From Pseudochelatococcus lubricantis (GTDB lineage Bacteria > Pseudomonadota > Alphaproteobacteria > Rhizobiales > Beijerinckiaceae), in the NCBI RefSeq assembly GCF_011762225.1, contig NZ_JAASQI010000002.1:62001-126000 (forward strand): 64,000 nt of DNA, read 5' to 3'. The translations under genes were made by a program, and so were the position numbers. Within the stretch, counting starts at the first letter, position 1. The number at the start of each line of letters is the position of its first letter. The notes below the pieces were generated by a model that saw nothing but the letters and a program-made list of their open reading frames with translations, was not told the origin of the DNA and searched no databases. Below are positions 57,701-64,000 of this stretch, piece by piece.

Positions 57701-60271
57701 GCAAGCCTGAAGGTCAACGGCGAAGGCCGGATCGGCACGCTGGTCGTCGATGGCGTCCTGCACGGCTCCTTCGGCCACACGCTGACGGTCACCAGCCTCA
57801 CCCTGTCCTCGACCGCAGAAGTAAAGGTCACGCTGCCGGAAGGCGCTGACACCTCCGTGTCGGTGTTCAAAGGTGCCGATGTCACGCTTGGCGGCCAGCT
57901 CAGCGCACTCGATTTGCCCGCCGGTTACACGGTCGGTGACGGCGGCGTGGACCTTTACCTGTTCGACTACGCCAATTACGCCGGTGGCGAACTTGTCATC
58001 TCCGACGCGGTCAAGGCCAAGTACGCCGACTCGAACTTCACCTTCGGCGTGATCTCGAACGGCCGTCTGGTCCTGAACTCCAAATCCGGGCCGGGAGGCA
58101 AAGACGACGGCGGAAACAACGACGGGGGAAACAATAACGGCGGAAACAGCGACGGAGGAAACAATAACGGAGGCGGCAACGGCAGCTACGAGGAGATTGA
58201 TTACGGCAAGGGCGAGCAGAACCAGAACTGGACGAGTGACAAATTTGTCAGCGGCCAGAACTGGAGCCGCGGCACGGCGGTATTTAACGGCACCGGGTCC
58301 GAGGAGAAGCCGGTTAATATCGAAGGCCTCGTCCGTATTGCCGGCCTGACCATCAACGGCCAGAACTTCCTGCTCCGGGACGCGGGTGGCCAGAATGGGC
58401 AGCTCTACCTCCAGGCTGAAGTAGGCGAAGCCAGGGTTGCGTTGAACGTCGCCGCGGATGGTCCGGCCACCATCGCCGTCCCCGTCGGCGGCGAGTCCGA
58501 CTTCCTCAAGAAGGGCGTGGGCCTGCTCACGCTCTCGGCCAACAGCGACTACGCGAAGACGGGGTTCGTCGAAGAGGGCGCGCTCTATGTCACCGGCAAG
58601 TTCTCCAACGCCACCTTTGAGGTGACGGGAGGTTTGCTGCGAGTCAACGGCCAGGCGGGGAAGGTGACAGTTGGTCCGGATGGTACCCTTGAGGGCCTGT
58701 TTTCCGACACCATAGGCATCCGTGGCGTCAACATCGGAACGCTGATCGTCGACGGCGGCAGGCTGAAGCCTGGTAACTCCCCCGGCACGCTGCGCGTCGG
58801 CGCATTGATCCAGAACGGTGGCATGATCGAGTTCGAACGTGGCGACAAGATAGAGGTTCTCGCCGGGGCTGGTGGAACTCCGGATGGTCAGGCAGTGTTT
58901 GCCAAGGCGCCGAATGGCACGCAGGTGGGGCTCGCTCTGTTCGACAGCCGCGGCTACACCTTCGGCAACAACTACACCTTCGTGACGGCCGAAAACGGCG
59001 TGATGTTCGCGACACATGATGCCGTGCGGGTGTTGGAAGTCGGTAACAGCCGCTTGTTCTCGGGCTTCCGGGCCGAGGCCGCAGGTGGGGAGGGCCGCTT
59101 CTACCTCCAGCGTGATCGTGCCTTCAACACAGTGGCTCTCTCCGCCAATCAGTACGCCGTCGCCAACGCGCTCGACCGGGCGGATATCGACGGACGCAGC
59201 TCGGTGGATCCGATCTACGACGCGATTGCCTCTGCATCGAACGATCAGGTCAACGACGTGCGTGTCGCCTTCAACCAGCTCTCGGGCGAGGTGCACGCAT
59301 CCGCCAAGGGCGTGCTGATCGACGAAAGTCGCCATCTGCGCGAGGCTACCCTCAACCGCACCCGTGCGGCGCTGACCGGATCGACGACAGCGGCTCCGGG
59401 ACAGGTCGTCCAGACGCCGACCGGTTCCAACCTCTCGGTCTGGGGGCAGGCCTATGGTTCGTGGGGTGAGACGAAGAGCACCAGCAACACGGCCAAGCTC
59501 GACCGTTCGATCGGCGGCTTCGCCCTCGGCTTCGACGCCGGGATCGCAGATGCGTGGCGTCTGGGTGTCGCGGGTGGCTACGCCCAGTCCGACATCGAAT
59601 CGAAGTCGAACCTGAGCAAGGCGGACGTCGACAACTACAACCTCGCCGTCTACGGCGGCGGGCAGTTCGGTAACCTTGGCCTGCGCTTCGGCTTCGGCCA
59701 CACTTGGCACCGTCTGGATACGCGGCGCGAGCTGAACGTCCCGAGCCTTGGACTGCGCGATACGGCCAGCGCAACTTACGACGCCCGCACCCTGCAGCTC
59801 TACGGTGAGGTTGGCTACGCGCTGGACTTCAACGGGGCGGCCGTCGAGCCGTTCGTCAACCTCGCCTATGTCCGCCACAGCAGCGACAACTTTGTCGAGC
59901 GCAGTGCGCTCGCCGGCTCCAGCTTTGCGCTGCGGTCGCTTGGACATAACGAAGGAACGGGCTTCTCGACACTCGGCGTCCGCCTGTCGAAGGGCTTCGA
60001 CCTGAGTGGCATCAAGGGTACGGCCTCCGGCACCATCGGCTGGCGGCATGCGTTCGGCGATGTCGATCCTCAGTCGGCATTTATCTCCGCGAACAGCAAT
60101 AACCTGTTCACGGTCACGGGTGCGCCGATCGCCGAAAACGCGCTCGTCCTGGGTGTCGGTCTGGACGTCGAAATCGCAACCGGCACGACGCTGGGCGTGA
60201 GCTACAACGGCCAAGTCGGCAACCATGTCGGCGATCACGGTGTGAGGGGCAATTTCTCGGTCAAGTTCTGA
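51734..60271 (+). CDS. Giant autotransporter (type Va secretion) adhesin-like protein
   Basis: 2,845 residues. A 40-residue N-terminal extension precedes a signal peptide (hydrophobic 41-61, cleavage after AWA at 64). The passenger (about 65-2560) is predicted beta-helix, rich in Gly, Thr, Val and Asn, with three tandem repeats of about 115 residues (460-806), several passenger-associated repeats of the form VKKGEGTLVL (near 1160, 1275, 1385, 1855 and 2255), three W-x-W-type modules (VNWTGAQDGAWATGANWDGG is the first) and a Gly/Asn linker (about 2122-2152). The C-terminal barrel (about 2567-2845) begins SVWGQAYGSWGETK and ends in Phe. The ATG at 51734 has AGAGG 9 bases upstream. Likely a surface adhesin; ligand unknown. 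The gene is single and ends in a terminator. Confidence 0.93.
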   Translation: MVEYRHSSGARGNVSDGMGNVPARHLGLTKGESCPSTAGHFARLALTAALLSSTALVAASGAWAQVVNWTGAQDGAWATGANWDGGVVPGSESEVVVDAAVTVQPIYNGGTTTIKSLDLMFTNGDPANAMLSMYKGEIIALVSARVGGGSAAFGGRLVVAGTGTDMPSFVSRGSLTMAGMQSYIQVTQGSVTVDGSASVRQASSIKISSDNSANPGSFTTGSGLNIDNGSVSIKGSAASLVVGVARNGGELRIAYGNVTVDGGRATIYGKANIGGTSGAFLDVKSVGALVDVQGDMSVANYGSISISGGKVAVAGGLTVTNPTGTLAVSGGEMAVAGDAAIQSRTFVVGGAGAFTVTSGGLSLKGGGGLTNRDTAVTTVAGMITLGNLLSGSKSVGTLTVGGGTVNADGGLNVGNGGALSVEGGDLTVGKTDDIKDLVVNDGGAVVINGLDKSLSVTGGLSVSGATGDFSIKQGALDVAGAAANNGRTITVDNGGTFNIGQTLTVAGGSAAILLNSGTVTVTGATTVGAENATAADAQLRIVDGTFNANSSLSVNNWASVNINSTNARLDVAGALTVTGPGGDFKVQQGAVNVGGGATFVSRSLEVGGGATNATFDVAERLTVAGTGSGVSVWDNGTVTVTGATTIGGADVETLLRVANATFNANGGLTIDNGASVGFIDPNARLAVTGPLAVNGASGSLNFQQGALDVTGTAAIDGRNVTVGGTSTFSVSETLAVAGANAYLSLLDGGAATVAGATTVGNAGATAADATLFVGTAGKFAAEGGLAVNKHATLRVGTGPSLAGAGALVVGKAGAPADLTIASDAGFHLVAANIADKAVAVTGNLVIGGAAADTTPITLTRGTIDVTGGATIRNRSVTLGGPTAVDGVVLAVRKAGSAPDVTDGTLFIAGAGRVRLANTASALHVAEVALVDQASTLVFGAATDRTYPITGAGGVEIAAPVTFELTGENTFAGGVTLTQGLLSVTNLTGIGAQGSRSLRFNGGGVHFADSFTSDEGIVFTRAGNAAVSIDAAGAGKTFTVTNLLSGQGDVILDANGGTIVLSRDNTYGGVGSKTVIRDGTLQISKIGNLGTGASPADSKRTVLVGNGLEDTATLAIEGTQLVNDDLLALTFAGSGSGLSILDAANTFTLKDQIEAIDFVKKGEGTLVLTNSANLNKSLTVAGGTVAVTKAGQLGDGDVTLAGGFLKIDSGDISVPSDAGDIASSNDALNAGKLIRFVGAAAADATLASGFDIAAAKSFTLENDITQNGGAGTVTLVKKGDGRLVLAGTGTGAQVDNILQAGTLAVTKVEQLGATATVTFAGGALGIGNGLTAAALADDTGFNLVWGGANAALDAGFDIAAESTFTIGNTALGQYDTVNTVTGALVKKGEGTLVLANAGIAYGGGTVIEAGTLRSEGDFNFREGKYTVNGGKLEADRADLTVTALAGTARVVEKLDADNGNSSFDPKQYELDAGTVQIASGAADDAASQRTAKLTVKETGKDGFWGRILGFFTAGADSEANPEALAGNLVVAAADKEVRLVGNASKVGTVDVTSGTLRVDAADVQVATDDTRTFRGSLTANSVTVNGTEAQRARLAGSGDIIAPAVDIGQFGTLLGDRAGTLSIKGDVTLAKGATLELGAFQSHVIAAVQPYFNIEGKLTGATKAGAYTQVVLLSGEREAGLYRVATTTGGVIGNFSTGIDSQDIQKSNLGKTLDLVSVKDVDAVRVWNGTVDETTGVGTWTAGGTDWQDTTGQKRGDLHQFTNHVVVGVIGADGTAVAAGGAINVVDIPGSETTDARSNWLTNGLQFGQEGVSTGTEEWTLTGANLALNGDKDKQTTINIAAGRATIENILTGEASLRKTGTGRLDLTSANTYKGGTVIDEGTLFVATDSVLGAAAGSITLKSSGYLGLAEGFTTNRAIRVENVESRTEDAAWAGIYALGTAHLNGELTGNGKLELGNGYQYIGQTGQSNYIFAGDNKVNYDGEISVERGASLKVNGEGRIGTLVVDGVLHGSFGHTLTVTSLTLSSTAEVKVTLPEGADTSVSVFKGADVTLGGQLSALDLPAGYTVGDGGVDLYLFDYANYAGGELVISDAVKAKYADSNFTFGVISNGRLVLNSKSGPGGKDDGGNNDGGNNNGGNSDGGNNNGGGNGSYEEIDYGKGEQNQNWTSDKFVSGQNWSRGTAVFNGTGSEEKPVNIEGLVRIAGLTINGQNFLLRDAGGQNGQLYLQAEVGEARVALNVAADGPATIAVPVGGESDFLKKGVGLLTLSANSDYAKTGFVEEGALYVTGKFSNATFEVTGGLLRVNGQAGKVTVGPDGTLEGLFSDTIGIRGVNIGTLIVDGGRLKPGNSPGTLRVGALIQNGGMIEFERGDKIEVLAGAGGTPDGQAVFAKAPNGTQVGLALFDSRGYTFGNNYTFVTAENGVMFATHDAVRVLEVGNSRLFSGFRAEAAGGEGRFYLQRDRAFNTVALSANQYAVANALDRADIDGRSSVDPIYDAIASASNDQVNDVRVAFNQLSGEVHASAKGVLIDESRHLREATLNRTRAALTGSTTAAPGQVVQTPTGSNLSVWGQAYGSWGETKSTSNTAKLDRSIGGFALGFDAGIADAWRLGVAGGYAQSDIESKSNLSKADVDNYNLAVYGGGQFGNLGLRFGFGHTWHRLDTRRELNVPSLGLRDTASATYDARTLQLYGEVGYALDFNGAAVEPFVNLAYVRHSSDNFVERSALAGSSFALRSLGHNEGTGFSTLGVRLSKGFDLSGIKGTASGTIGWRHAFGDVDPQSAFISANSNNLFTVTGAPIAENALVLGVGLDVEIATGTTLGVSYNGQVGNHVGDHGVRGNFSVKF
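53111..54151 (+). repeat. Three tandem ~347-bp repeats in the autotransporter passenger
   Basis: Copies start at 53111 (345 bp), 53456 (348 bp) and 53804 (348 bp). Each encodes the same order: a turn like VSGATGDF, QGALDVAG, a strand pair around VGG, LTVAG, GTVTVTGATTVG, then NANGGL and an Asn-rich end. They are diverged at base level (no long identity visible), so the duplication is old or under selection. The repeat length differs by only one codon. Confidence 0.8.
58096..58187 (+). repeat. Gly/Asn-rich low-complexity linker in the autotransporter
   Basis: Imperfect 15-base repeats (GGCGGAAACAACGAC type) encode alternating GGNND, GGNNN and GGNSD units, then GGGNGSYEE. It separates two passenger sections, as a flexible hinge. 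Confidence 0.85.
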
Positions 60272-60336
60272 TCGGGGTCCCAAGCGGGAGCGAGTCGGGC
60301 GCCTTGCGCCGGGCTCGCTGCCATCAGCGGTCGGGA

Positions 60337-60364
60337 GCGGGGATTGCGGCAGCGCAATCCCCGC
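60337..60364 (+). terminator. Terminator of the autotransporter gene
   Basis: GCGGGGATTGC (60337-60347) pairs perfectly with GCAATCCCCGC (60354-60364), followed by TTTCCTATT. A weaker hairpin with AGCGAG/CTCGCT arms lies just before it, at about 60288-60320. Confidence 0.75.
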
Positions 60365-60568
60365 TTTCCTATTGATTTATGGTATCAAATTGATCCGAAA
60401 ACGGCGCTCCGTTACGGGTTTGATGCCGCAGGCGGACAGTTCGGCGATTCCGCGAGAAGACGGACTATCGGGACAGCGGGGTTCCGGCCACGGCACACTG
60501 GCGGCAATTGTATTTTCCGCCATTCCTTGTATCGATTGTCGAATGTCGTTTTTGAAAGGACAGATCGC

Positions 60569-60856
60569 ATGGTTCGCTCACCGATTGCCCTGGCTGTCAC
60601 GTTGGCCCTGTCGTCGGCTATTTCACTGGCCACGGTGTTGACGGCACTTCCCGCTGCCGCGCAGTCGCTGGCGCGGGAAAACCAGCATATGGACGACAGC
60701 TTCCTTTATGCGCGGCCGGCACACGGCGGAGGCCGTGTGCCGAACTATGTCGCCGATTCGGCGCGTGGCCAGCCGCTCGACTATCATGACCGGCGCCGGT
60801 TCGAACGTCCGTACCTTTCCGGGGAATCGACGGGCCTGAAACTGCCGACCCGCTGA
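60569..60856 (+). CDS. Small exported protein, 95 aa
   Basis: No family recognised. It has a clear signal peptide (MVRSPIALAVTLALSSAI to LPAAAQ, about 32 residues) and a short, charged mature part with several Tyr, His and Arg (SFLYARPAHGGGRVPNYVAD, LDYHDRRRFERPYLSG). AAAGGA lies 8 bases before the ATG. It follows the autotransporter terminator, so it probably has its own promoter. Mature length about 63 residues, no cysteine, probably periplasmic or secreted. Confidence 0.75.
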   Translation: MVRSPIALAVTLALSSAISLATVLTALPAAAQSLARENQHMDDSFLYARPAHGGGRVPNYVADSARGQPLDYHDRRRFERPYLSGESTGLKLPTR

Positions 60857-61028
60857 TCACTGAAAGACATATATGTCGGTAAAGCCGCCGGCATACGGCC
60901 ATTTTCAGGGTAGGGCAGCTTTTAATGTCGCTTTCGTCTCGTTATGTGCTACATGTGTCGCGGACATGCGGCCGGATGGTCGCAAGATGCGTCCTTGCGC
61001 AGTGAGCAAGATGAAAGAGGCTCCGGTG

Positions 61029-61601
61029 ATGAAGAAGATGGTTGTGATGGCGCTGGCCGGTATCTCCCTGGTGGCGGTCGCCGGCGGCATGCTGGTGCTT
61101 TCCGGCATTGGCGGAGTAGGCGCCGCCCTCGCGCAGAAGGCAGCCGCGGGTGACGCGACCCCGAGCGCGCCCCAGCGCATCGAGACGACGGTTTACGACT
61201 CATGGACCGTCACCTGTCAGGATGTGGCTGACAAGAAGAACGCTTGCACGGCGGTGCTGCGCGTCGCCGACAACCAGAGCGGCAACATCGTTCTGGTCTG
61301 GGCAATCGGCAAGGATACTTCGGACAAGCTGACGGCTGTCATCCAGACGCCGACCGGTGTGCAGATCGGCGCGGGTGTCGCGCTCAAGGTCGGCAAGGCA
61401 GCGGAGCGCAAACTGGCCTATGCCGCGTGCTCGCCCCGCCAGTGCGACGCGACCACGTCCGCCGATGCCGGTTTCCTGAAGGACGTGACCGCGAGCGACG
61501 AAGCGACAGCGACGATTACCCTTATCGATGGCCGCACGGCGGAGTTCAAGTTCTCGCTCAAGGGGGCGGCGGCAGCTCTTAAGCAGGTCGCGGGGGCTTG
61601 A
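61029..61601 (+). CDS. Invasion-associated locus B (IalB) family protein
   Basis: 190 residues. A signal peptide or anchor (VVMALAGISLVAVAGGMLVL) ends in ALAQ; the mature domain matches IalB proteins: YDSWTVTCQD, KKNACTAVLRVADNQSGNIVL, QTPTGVQIGAGVALKVG and a cysteine pair in AYAACSPRQCDATTSADAGF. IalB was first described in Bartonella and is widespread in Hyphomicrobiales, so an invasion role should not be assumed here. The ATG at 61029 has AGAGG 8 bases upstream; an ATG at 61011 is an alternative. Confidence 0.9.
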   Translation: MKKMVVMALAGISLVAVAGGMLVLSGIGGVGAALAQKAAAGDATPSAPQRIETTVYDSWTVTCQDVADKKNACTAVLRVADNQSGNIVLVWAIGKDTSDKLTAVIQTPTGVQIGAGVALKVGKAAERKLAYAACSPRQCDATTSADAGFLKDVTASDEATATITLIDGRTAEFKFSLKGAAAALKQVAGA

Positions 61602-61634
61602 TCCGCAGGCGTCAGACCGCCGCTCGATCGTTCC

Positions 61635-61686
61635 TAAAGCGGTTTGCGTTATAGTTTAAACGGGGCCTGTTGTTCAAATCGCTTTA
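61635..61686. repeat. Long-armed palindromic element between ialB and arfB
   Basis: TAAAGCGGTTTG (61635-61646) pairs with CAAATCGCTTTA (61675-61686), 11 of 12 bases, around a 28-base loop with an A/T-rich part (TATAGTTTAAA). It resembles the intergenic palindromic repeat type at 10897 (AAAGCG arms). It may also end the ialB transcript. Confidence 0.5.
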
Positions 61687-61824
61687 GATCTTATGTTTTC
61701 GCCGCAACGGCGGCGGGCGGGCGGATGCCTTCCGCGGGAGGCATACTGTTTTCTCCCGCGCCGTTCTGCTATACGCTCGGTATGGAGGCAGCGCGGCTGC
61801 CGGCGCTGGCCCCGGACTCAGGAC

Positions 61825-62247
61825 ATGATCCCGATCACGCATTTCATCGCGCTCGACGAGGCGGAGATCGAGGAAACCTTTATTCAGGCGTCTGGGCCGG
61901 GCGGGCAGAACGTCAACAAGGTGGCGACGGCTGTGCAGTTGCGCTTCGATGCGCGCCGCTCTCCGAATTTGCCCGAGGACGTGCGTGCGAGGCTGATGGA
62001 ACTGGCGGGGCAGCGTCTGACACGCGATGGCGTGATCGTGATTCAGGCGCGCAGCTTCCGCACACAGGAACGCAACCGGGCCGAGGCGCTGCGGCGACTC
62101 GTCGATCTCATCCGTCAGGCGGCGAAGCGTCAACCGATCCGCCGCCCGACACAGCCCACGAAGGCGTCAACGCGCCGCCGGCTCGATGACAAGGCGCGCC
62201 GCTCCGGCATCAAAGCGCTGCGCAGCGGCAAGCCGATGGCCGATTAA
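61825..62247 (+). CDS. arfB: Alternative ribosome-rescue factor B (peptidyl-tRNA hydrolase)
   Basis: 140 residues. Release-factor-like domain with the catalytic GGQ loop in QASGPGGQNVNKVATAVQL and a basic tail (RRPTQPTKASTRRRLDDKAR) that enters the empty mRNA channel of stalled ribosomes. The size and tail distinguish it from true release factors. The ATG at 61825 follows CAGGA; 44 upstream open codons are not similar to the family. It hydrolyses peptidyl-tRNA on non-stop ribosomes. Confidence 0.94.
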   Translation: MIPITHFIALDEAEIEETFIQASGPGGQNVNKVATAVQLRFDARRSPNLPEDVRARLMELAGQRLTRDGVIVIQARSFRTQERNRAEALRRLVDLIRQAAKRQPIRRPTQPTKASTRRRLDDKARRSGIKALRSGKPMAD

Positions 62248-62283
62248 GGTGGGACGGGGCGATGCTCGGGGGGCGCCTGCCGT

Positions 62284-63354
62284 TCACTCCGGCGGATAGG
62301 TGTGCGTGTGTCCGCGAAAATCGGTGACGTGCCAAGTGTCGTCTGCCGTGTTTTTTTCGGCGGCGCACGGGTTGAGTGGCGCCTTGCCGTGACCGCCAGG
62401 AATGTCGAGCACGTAGGTCGGCTGGCAAAGGCCCGAATAATGGCCGCGCAACGCGCGCACCAACGCCTGCCCTTCGTCTATGCTGGTGCGGAAATGGCCG
62501 GTGCCGGGGGCGAGGTCGCCGTGATGAAGGTAATAGGGCTTGATGCGGTTCTCCACGAAGGCACGCATAAGGGCGCCGAGCGTGCCAGCGTCGTCGTTGA
62601 CGCCGCGCAGCAGCACGGACTGGCTGAGCATTACGATGCCGGCGTCGACGAGGCGCGCGCAGGCGGCGCGGGCGTCGCAGCCGAGTTCGCGCGGATGGTT
62701 GGCGTGCAGAACCAAGTAGACCGCCTTGCCGGCCTCCCTGAGAGCCTCGACCAGCGCGGGCGAGACGCGCTCCGGCGCGACGACCGGCACGCGCGTGTGC
62801 CAGCGCAGCACCTTGACGTGGTCGATTTGCGCTAGCCGGTCCGTCACCGCCGCGAGGCGACGCGGCGAAAGGACGAGCGGGTCGCCGCCGGTGATCACGA
62901 CCTCCCAGATTTCGGGATGCGCGGCGATATAGGCGATGGCGGCTTCGAATGCCTCCTCGCCGAGCGCGGTCGGCTGACCGGGGCCAACCATCTCGCGCCG
63001 GAAGCAAAAGCGGCAATAGACAGGACAGACATGCACCAGCTTCAGCAGCACGCGGTCCGGATAGCGGTGCACGATGCCCTCGACCGGCGAATGGGCGTGA
63101 TCACCGATGGGGTCGTCGCGCTCCTGCGGGGTGTGGTCAAGCTCGCGCGCGTCGGGAATGAACTGGCGGGCGATGGGGTCGTCCGGATCGGTACTATCGA
63201 TCAGGTCGGCGACAGCCGGGGTGATGGCGATAGCGTAGCGGGCGGCGACCCGTTCGAGAGCGGCTTGCGCGGCGGGCCCTATGAAGCCGGCGTCGGCCAG
63301 CTCCTGCGGGCGGCGCAGCGTGGTGCGGGGCTTTTCGATCACGGGGCCGGTCAT
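62284..63354 (-). CDS. epmB: EpmB/KamA-type lysine 2,3-aminomutase (EF-P modification)
   Basis: 356 residues. Radical-SAM enzyme with the CPVYCRFCFRREMVG motif and a PLP lysine region (PTYVLDIPGGHGKAPL). GGDPLVLSPRRL and VLRWHTRVPVV are conserved in EpmB/KamA. The start overlaps the epmA stop by 4 bp (ATGA), which argues for EpmB: it would make (R)-beta-lysine that EpmA attaches to elongation factor P. A free lysine 2,3-aminomutase is the alternative. The efp gene is not within the window. Confidence 0.92.
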   Translation of the reverse strand: MTGPVIEKPRTTLRRPQELADAGFIGPAAQAALERVAARYAIAITPAVADLIDSTDPDDPIARQFIPDARELDHTPQERDDPIGDHAHSPVEGIVHRYPDRVLLKLVHVCPVYCRFCFRREMVGPGQPTALGEEAFEAAIAYIAAHPEIWEVVITGGDPLVLSPRRLAAVTDRLAQIDHVKVLRWHTRVPVVAPERVSPALVEALREAGKAVYLVLHANHPRELGCDARAACARLVDAGIVMLSQSVLLRGVNDDAGTLGALMRAFVENRIKPYYLHHGDLAPGTGHFRTSIDEGQALVRALRGHYSGLCQPTYVLDIPGGHGKAPLNPCAAEKNTADDTWHVTDFRGHTHTYPPE

Positions 63355-64000
63355 GCTGTTGCCTGCGGAATGGAAAGGGGCGCCCATAGTACCTCTTCGA
63401 TGTGTCGGGCGTCCGTGGCGAGCATGACGAGCCGGTCGAGGCCGAGCGCGATGCCGCTCGTCGGCGGCATGGCGGGCAGCAGGGCGAGAAGCGCCTCGTC
63501 GAGCGGGTAACGCTCGCCGTATACGCGCTGTTTCTCGTCCATCTCCAGCATGAAGCGGCGGCGCTGCTCCACCGGGTCGGTGAGTTCGCCGAAGCCGTTG
63601 GCGAGTTCGACGCCGCAGACGAACAGCTCGAAACGCTCCGAGAGGCGCGGGTCGGCCGGGCTGCGGCGCGCCAGCGCCGCTTCGTGGGCCGGGTAGGCAT
63701 CAAGCACGGTGGCCCGGCCGTGGCCCAGATGCGGCTCGATGCGCTGGTTGAGCACATGGCTGAAGATATCGGACCAGGTATCGTCCGCGACGATGCGAAT
63801 TCCAGCTGCGCCTGCGGCCGCCGCGAGGGCGTCGCGGTCGGGCGGGGCGAGGGGGTCGTCGGGGATGGTGGCGAGCAGGTCGATGCCGGCGTAGTGCCGG
63901 AACGCATCGGCCACCGTCAGGCGCTGCGGCTCGGCGAAGGGGTCGGCCTCAGCGGACCGGAAGCGCAGCCGCGTTGTGCCCGCTGCCTCCGCCGCTGCGC
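63351..64000 (-). CDS. epmA: EF-P lysine ligase EpmA (GenX/PoxA), N-terminal part beyond window
   Basis: The frame is open to base 64000, so this is the C-terminal about 216 residues of a protein of roughly 350. It resembles the class II lysyl-tRNA synthetase core without an anticodon domain: IEPHLGHGRATVLDAYPAHEAAL, ERFELFVCGVELANGFGELTD and SGIALGLDRLVMLATDARHI. EpmA attaches beta-lysine to a conserved lysine of EF-P, which relieves ribosome stalling at polyproline. It is coupled to epmB by a 4-bp overlap. Confidence 0.93.
   Translation of the reverse strand, partial: AAAEAAGTTRLRFRSAEADPFAEPQRLTVADAFRHYAGIDLLATIPDDPLAPPDRDALAAAAGAAGIRIVADDTWSDIFSHVLNQRIEPHLGHGRATVLDAYPAHEAALARRSPADPRLSERFELFVCGVELANGFGELTDPVEQRRRFMLEMDEKQRVYGERYPLDEALLALLPAMPPTSGIALGLDRLVMLATDARHIEEVLWAPLSIPQATA

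Noticed and set aside
57167-60283. 1,038-codon antisense frame opposite the autotransporter barrel and passenger
   Set aside because: The sense strand encodes a clear autotransporter barrel with its terminal Phe; the antisense frame has no motif and its openness follows from codon bias.
43995-61601. The giant autotransporter as substrate of the nearby type I secretion system
   Set aside because: It has its own signal peptide and beta-barrel (type V export) and no C-terminal RTX signal, so the two systems are separate.

Overview
The window is about 64 kb of high-GC chromosome from an alphaproteobacterium, most likely in the Hyphomicrobiales (Rhizobiales). Supporting evidence: the order miaB-phoH-ybeY-corC-lnt-XRE-metK-trmB; an SRP RNA next to dnaX-ybaB-recR; an mdh-sucCD-sucAB-lpd cluster; a MucR/Ros regulator; BA14K-type and IalB-type exported proteins; and an IsdG/HmuD-type heme monooxygenase. 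No prophage, insertion sequence, CRISPR array, tRNA or rRNA was recognised. The genus cannot be fixed from the sequence alone.

Layout. 1-4.2 kb: end of a surface-polysaccharide type cluster (a methyltransferase cut by the window edge and two GT4-type glycosyltransferases, one with two catalytic domains). 4.3-7.3 kb: ffs, dnaX, ybaB, recR. 7.3-13 kb: a CYTH-CHAD protein, a small orphan ORF behind a promoter with a palindrome on its -35 box, mucR, rpmF, mtgA and a farnesyl diphosphate synthase. 13-24 kb (minus strand): trmB, metK, an XRE regulator, lnt, corC, ybeY, phoH, miaB and kup. 24.5-26.3 kb: zapE with an overlapping TetR regulator. 26.6-35.8 kb: TCA-cycle cluster mdh, sucC, sucD, sucA, sucB, lpdA, ending in two perfect 16-bp hairpins. 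36-40.7 kb: a CitE-like lyase and 3-hydroxybutyrate dehydrogenase (minus), a Fur/Zur-family regulator and ispG (plus), and a BA14K-like exported protein (minus).

40.9-61.6 kb is the accessory, cell-surface part: a glycosyltransferase, an unusual XRE regulator with a transposase-like coiled coil, an orphan 136-aa protein, a very AT-rich island, a type I secretion ABC transporter and its membrane-fusion partner, a heme monooxygenase, a TusA-like protein, trpE, ppiD, and a 2,845-residue autotransporter whose passenger carries three tandem ~115-residue repeats and a lower-GC N-terminal section. Two small exported proteins follow. 61.8-64 kb: arfB, then the overlapping epmB and epmA genes; epmA runs off the window.

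How it fits together: most of the window is conserved housekeeping (translation, tRNA and rRNA maturation, cell envelope, TCA cycle). The parts most likely to hold undescribed biology are the AT-rich island with its secretion system, for which MucR is a candidate silencer; the giant autotransporter; the XRE/136-aa pair; and the small gene beside mucR with its palindromic operator. The EF-P modification genes and arfB are a plausible translational support for the polyproline-rich exported protein in the same window. I did not find a clear new defence or mobile system.
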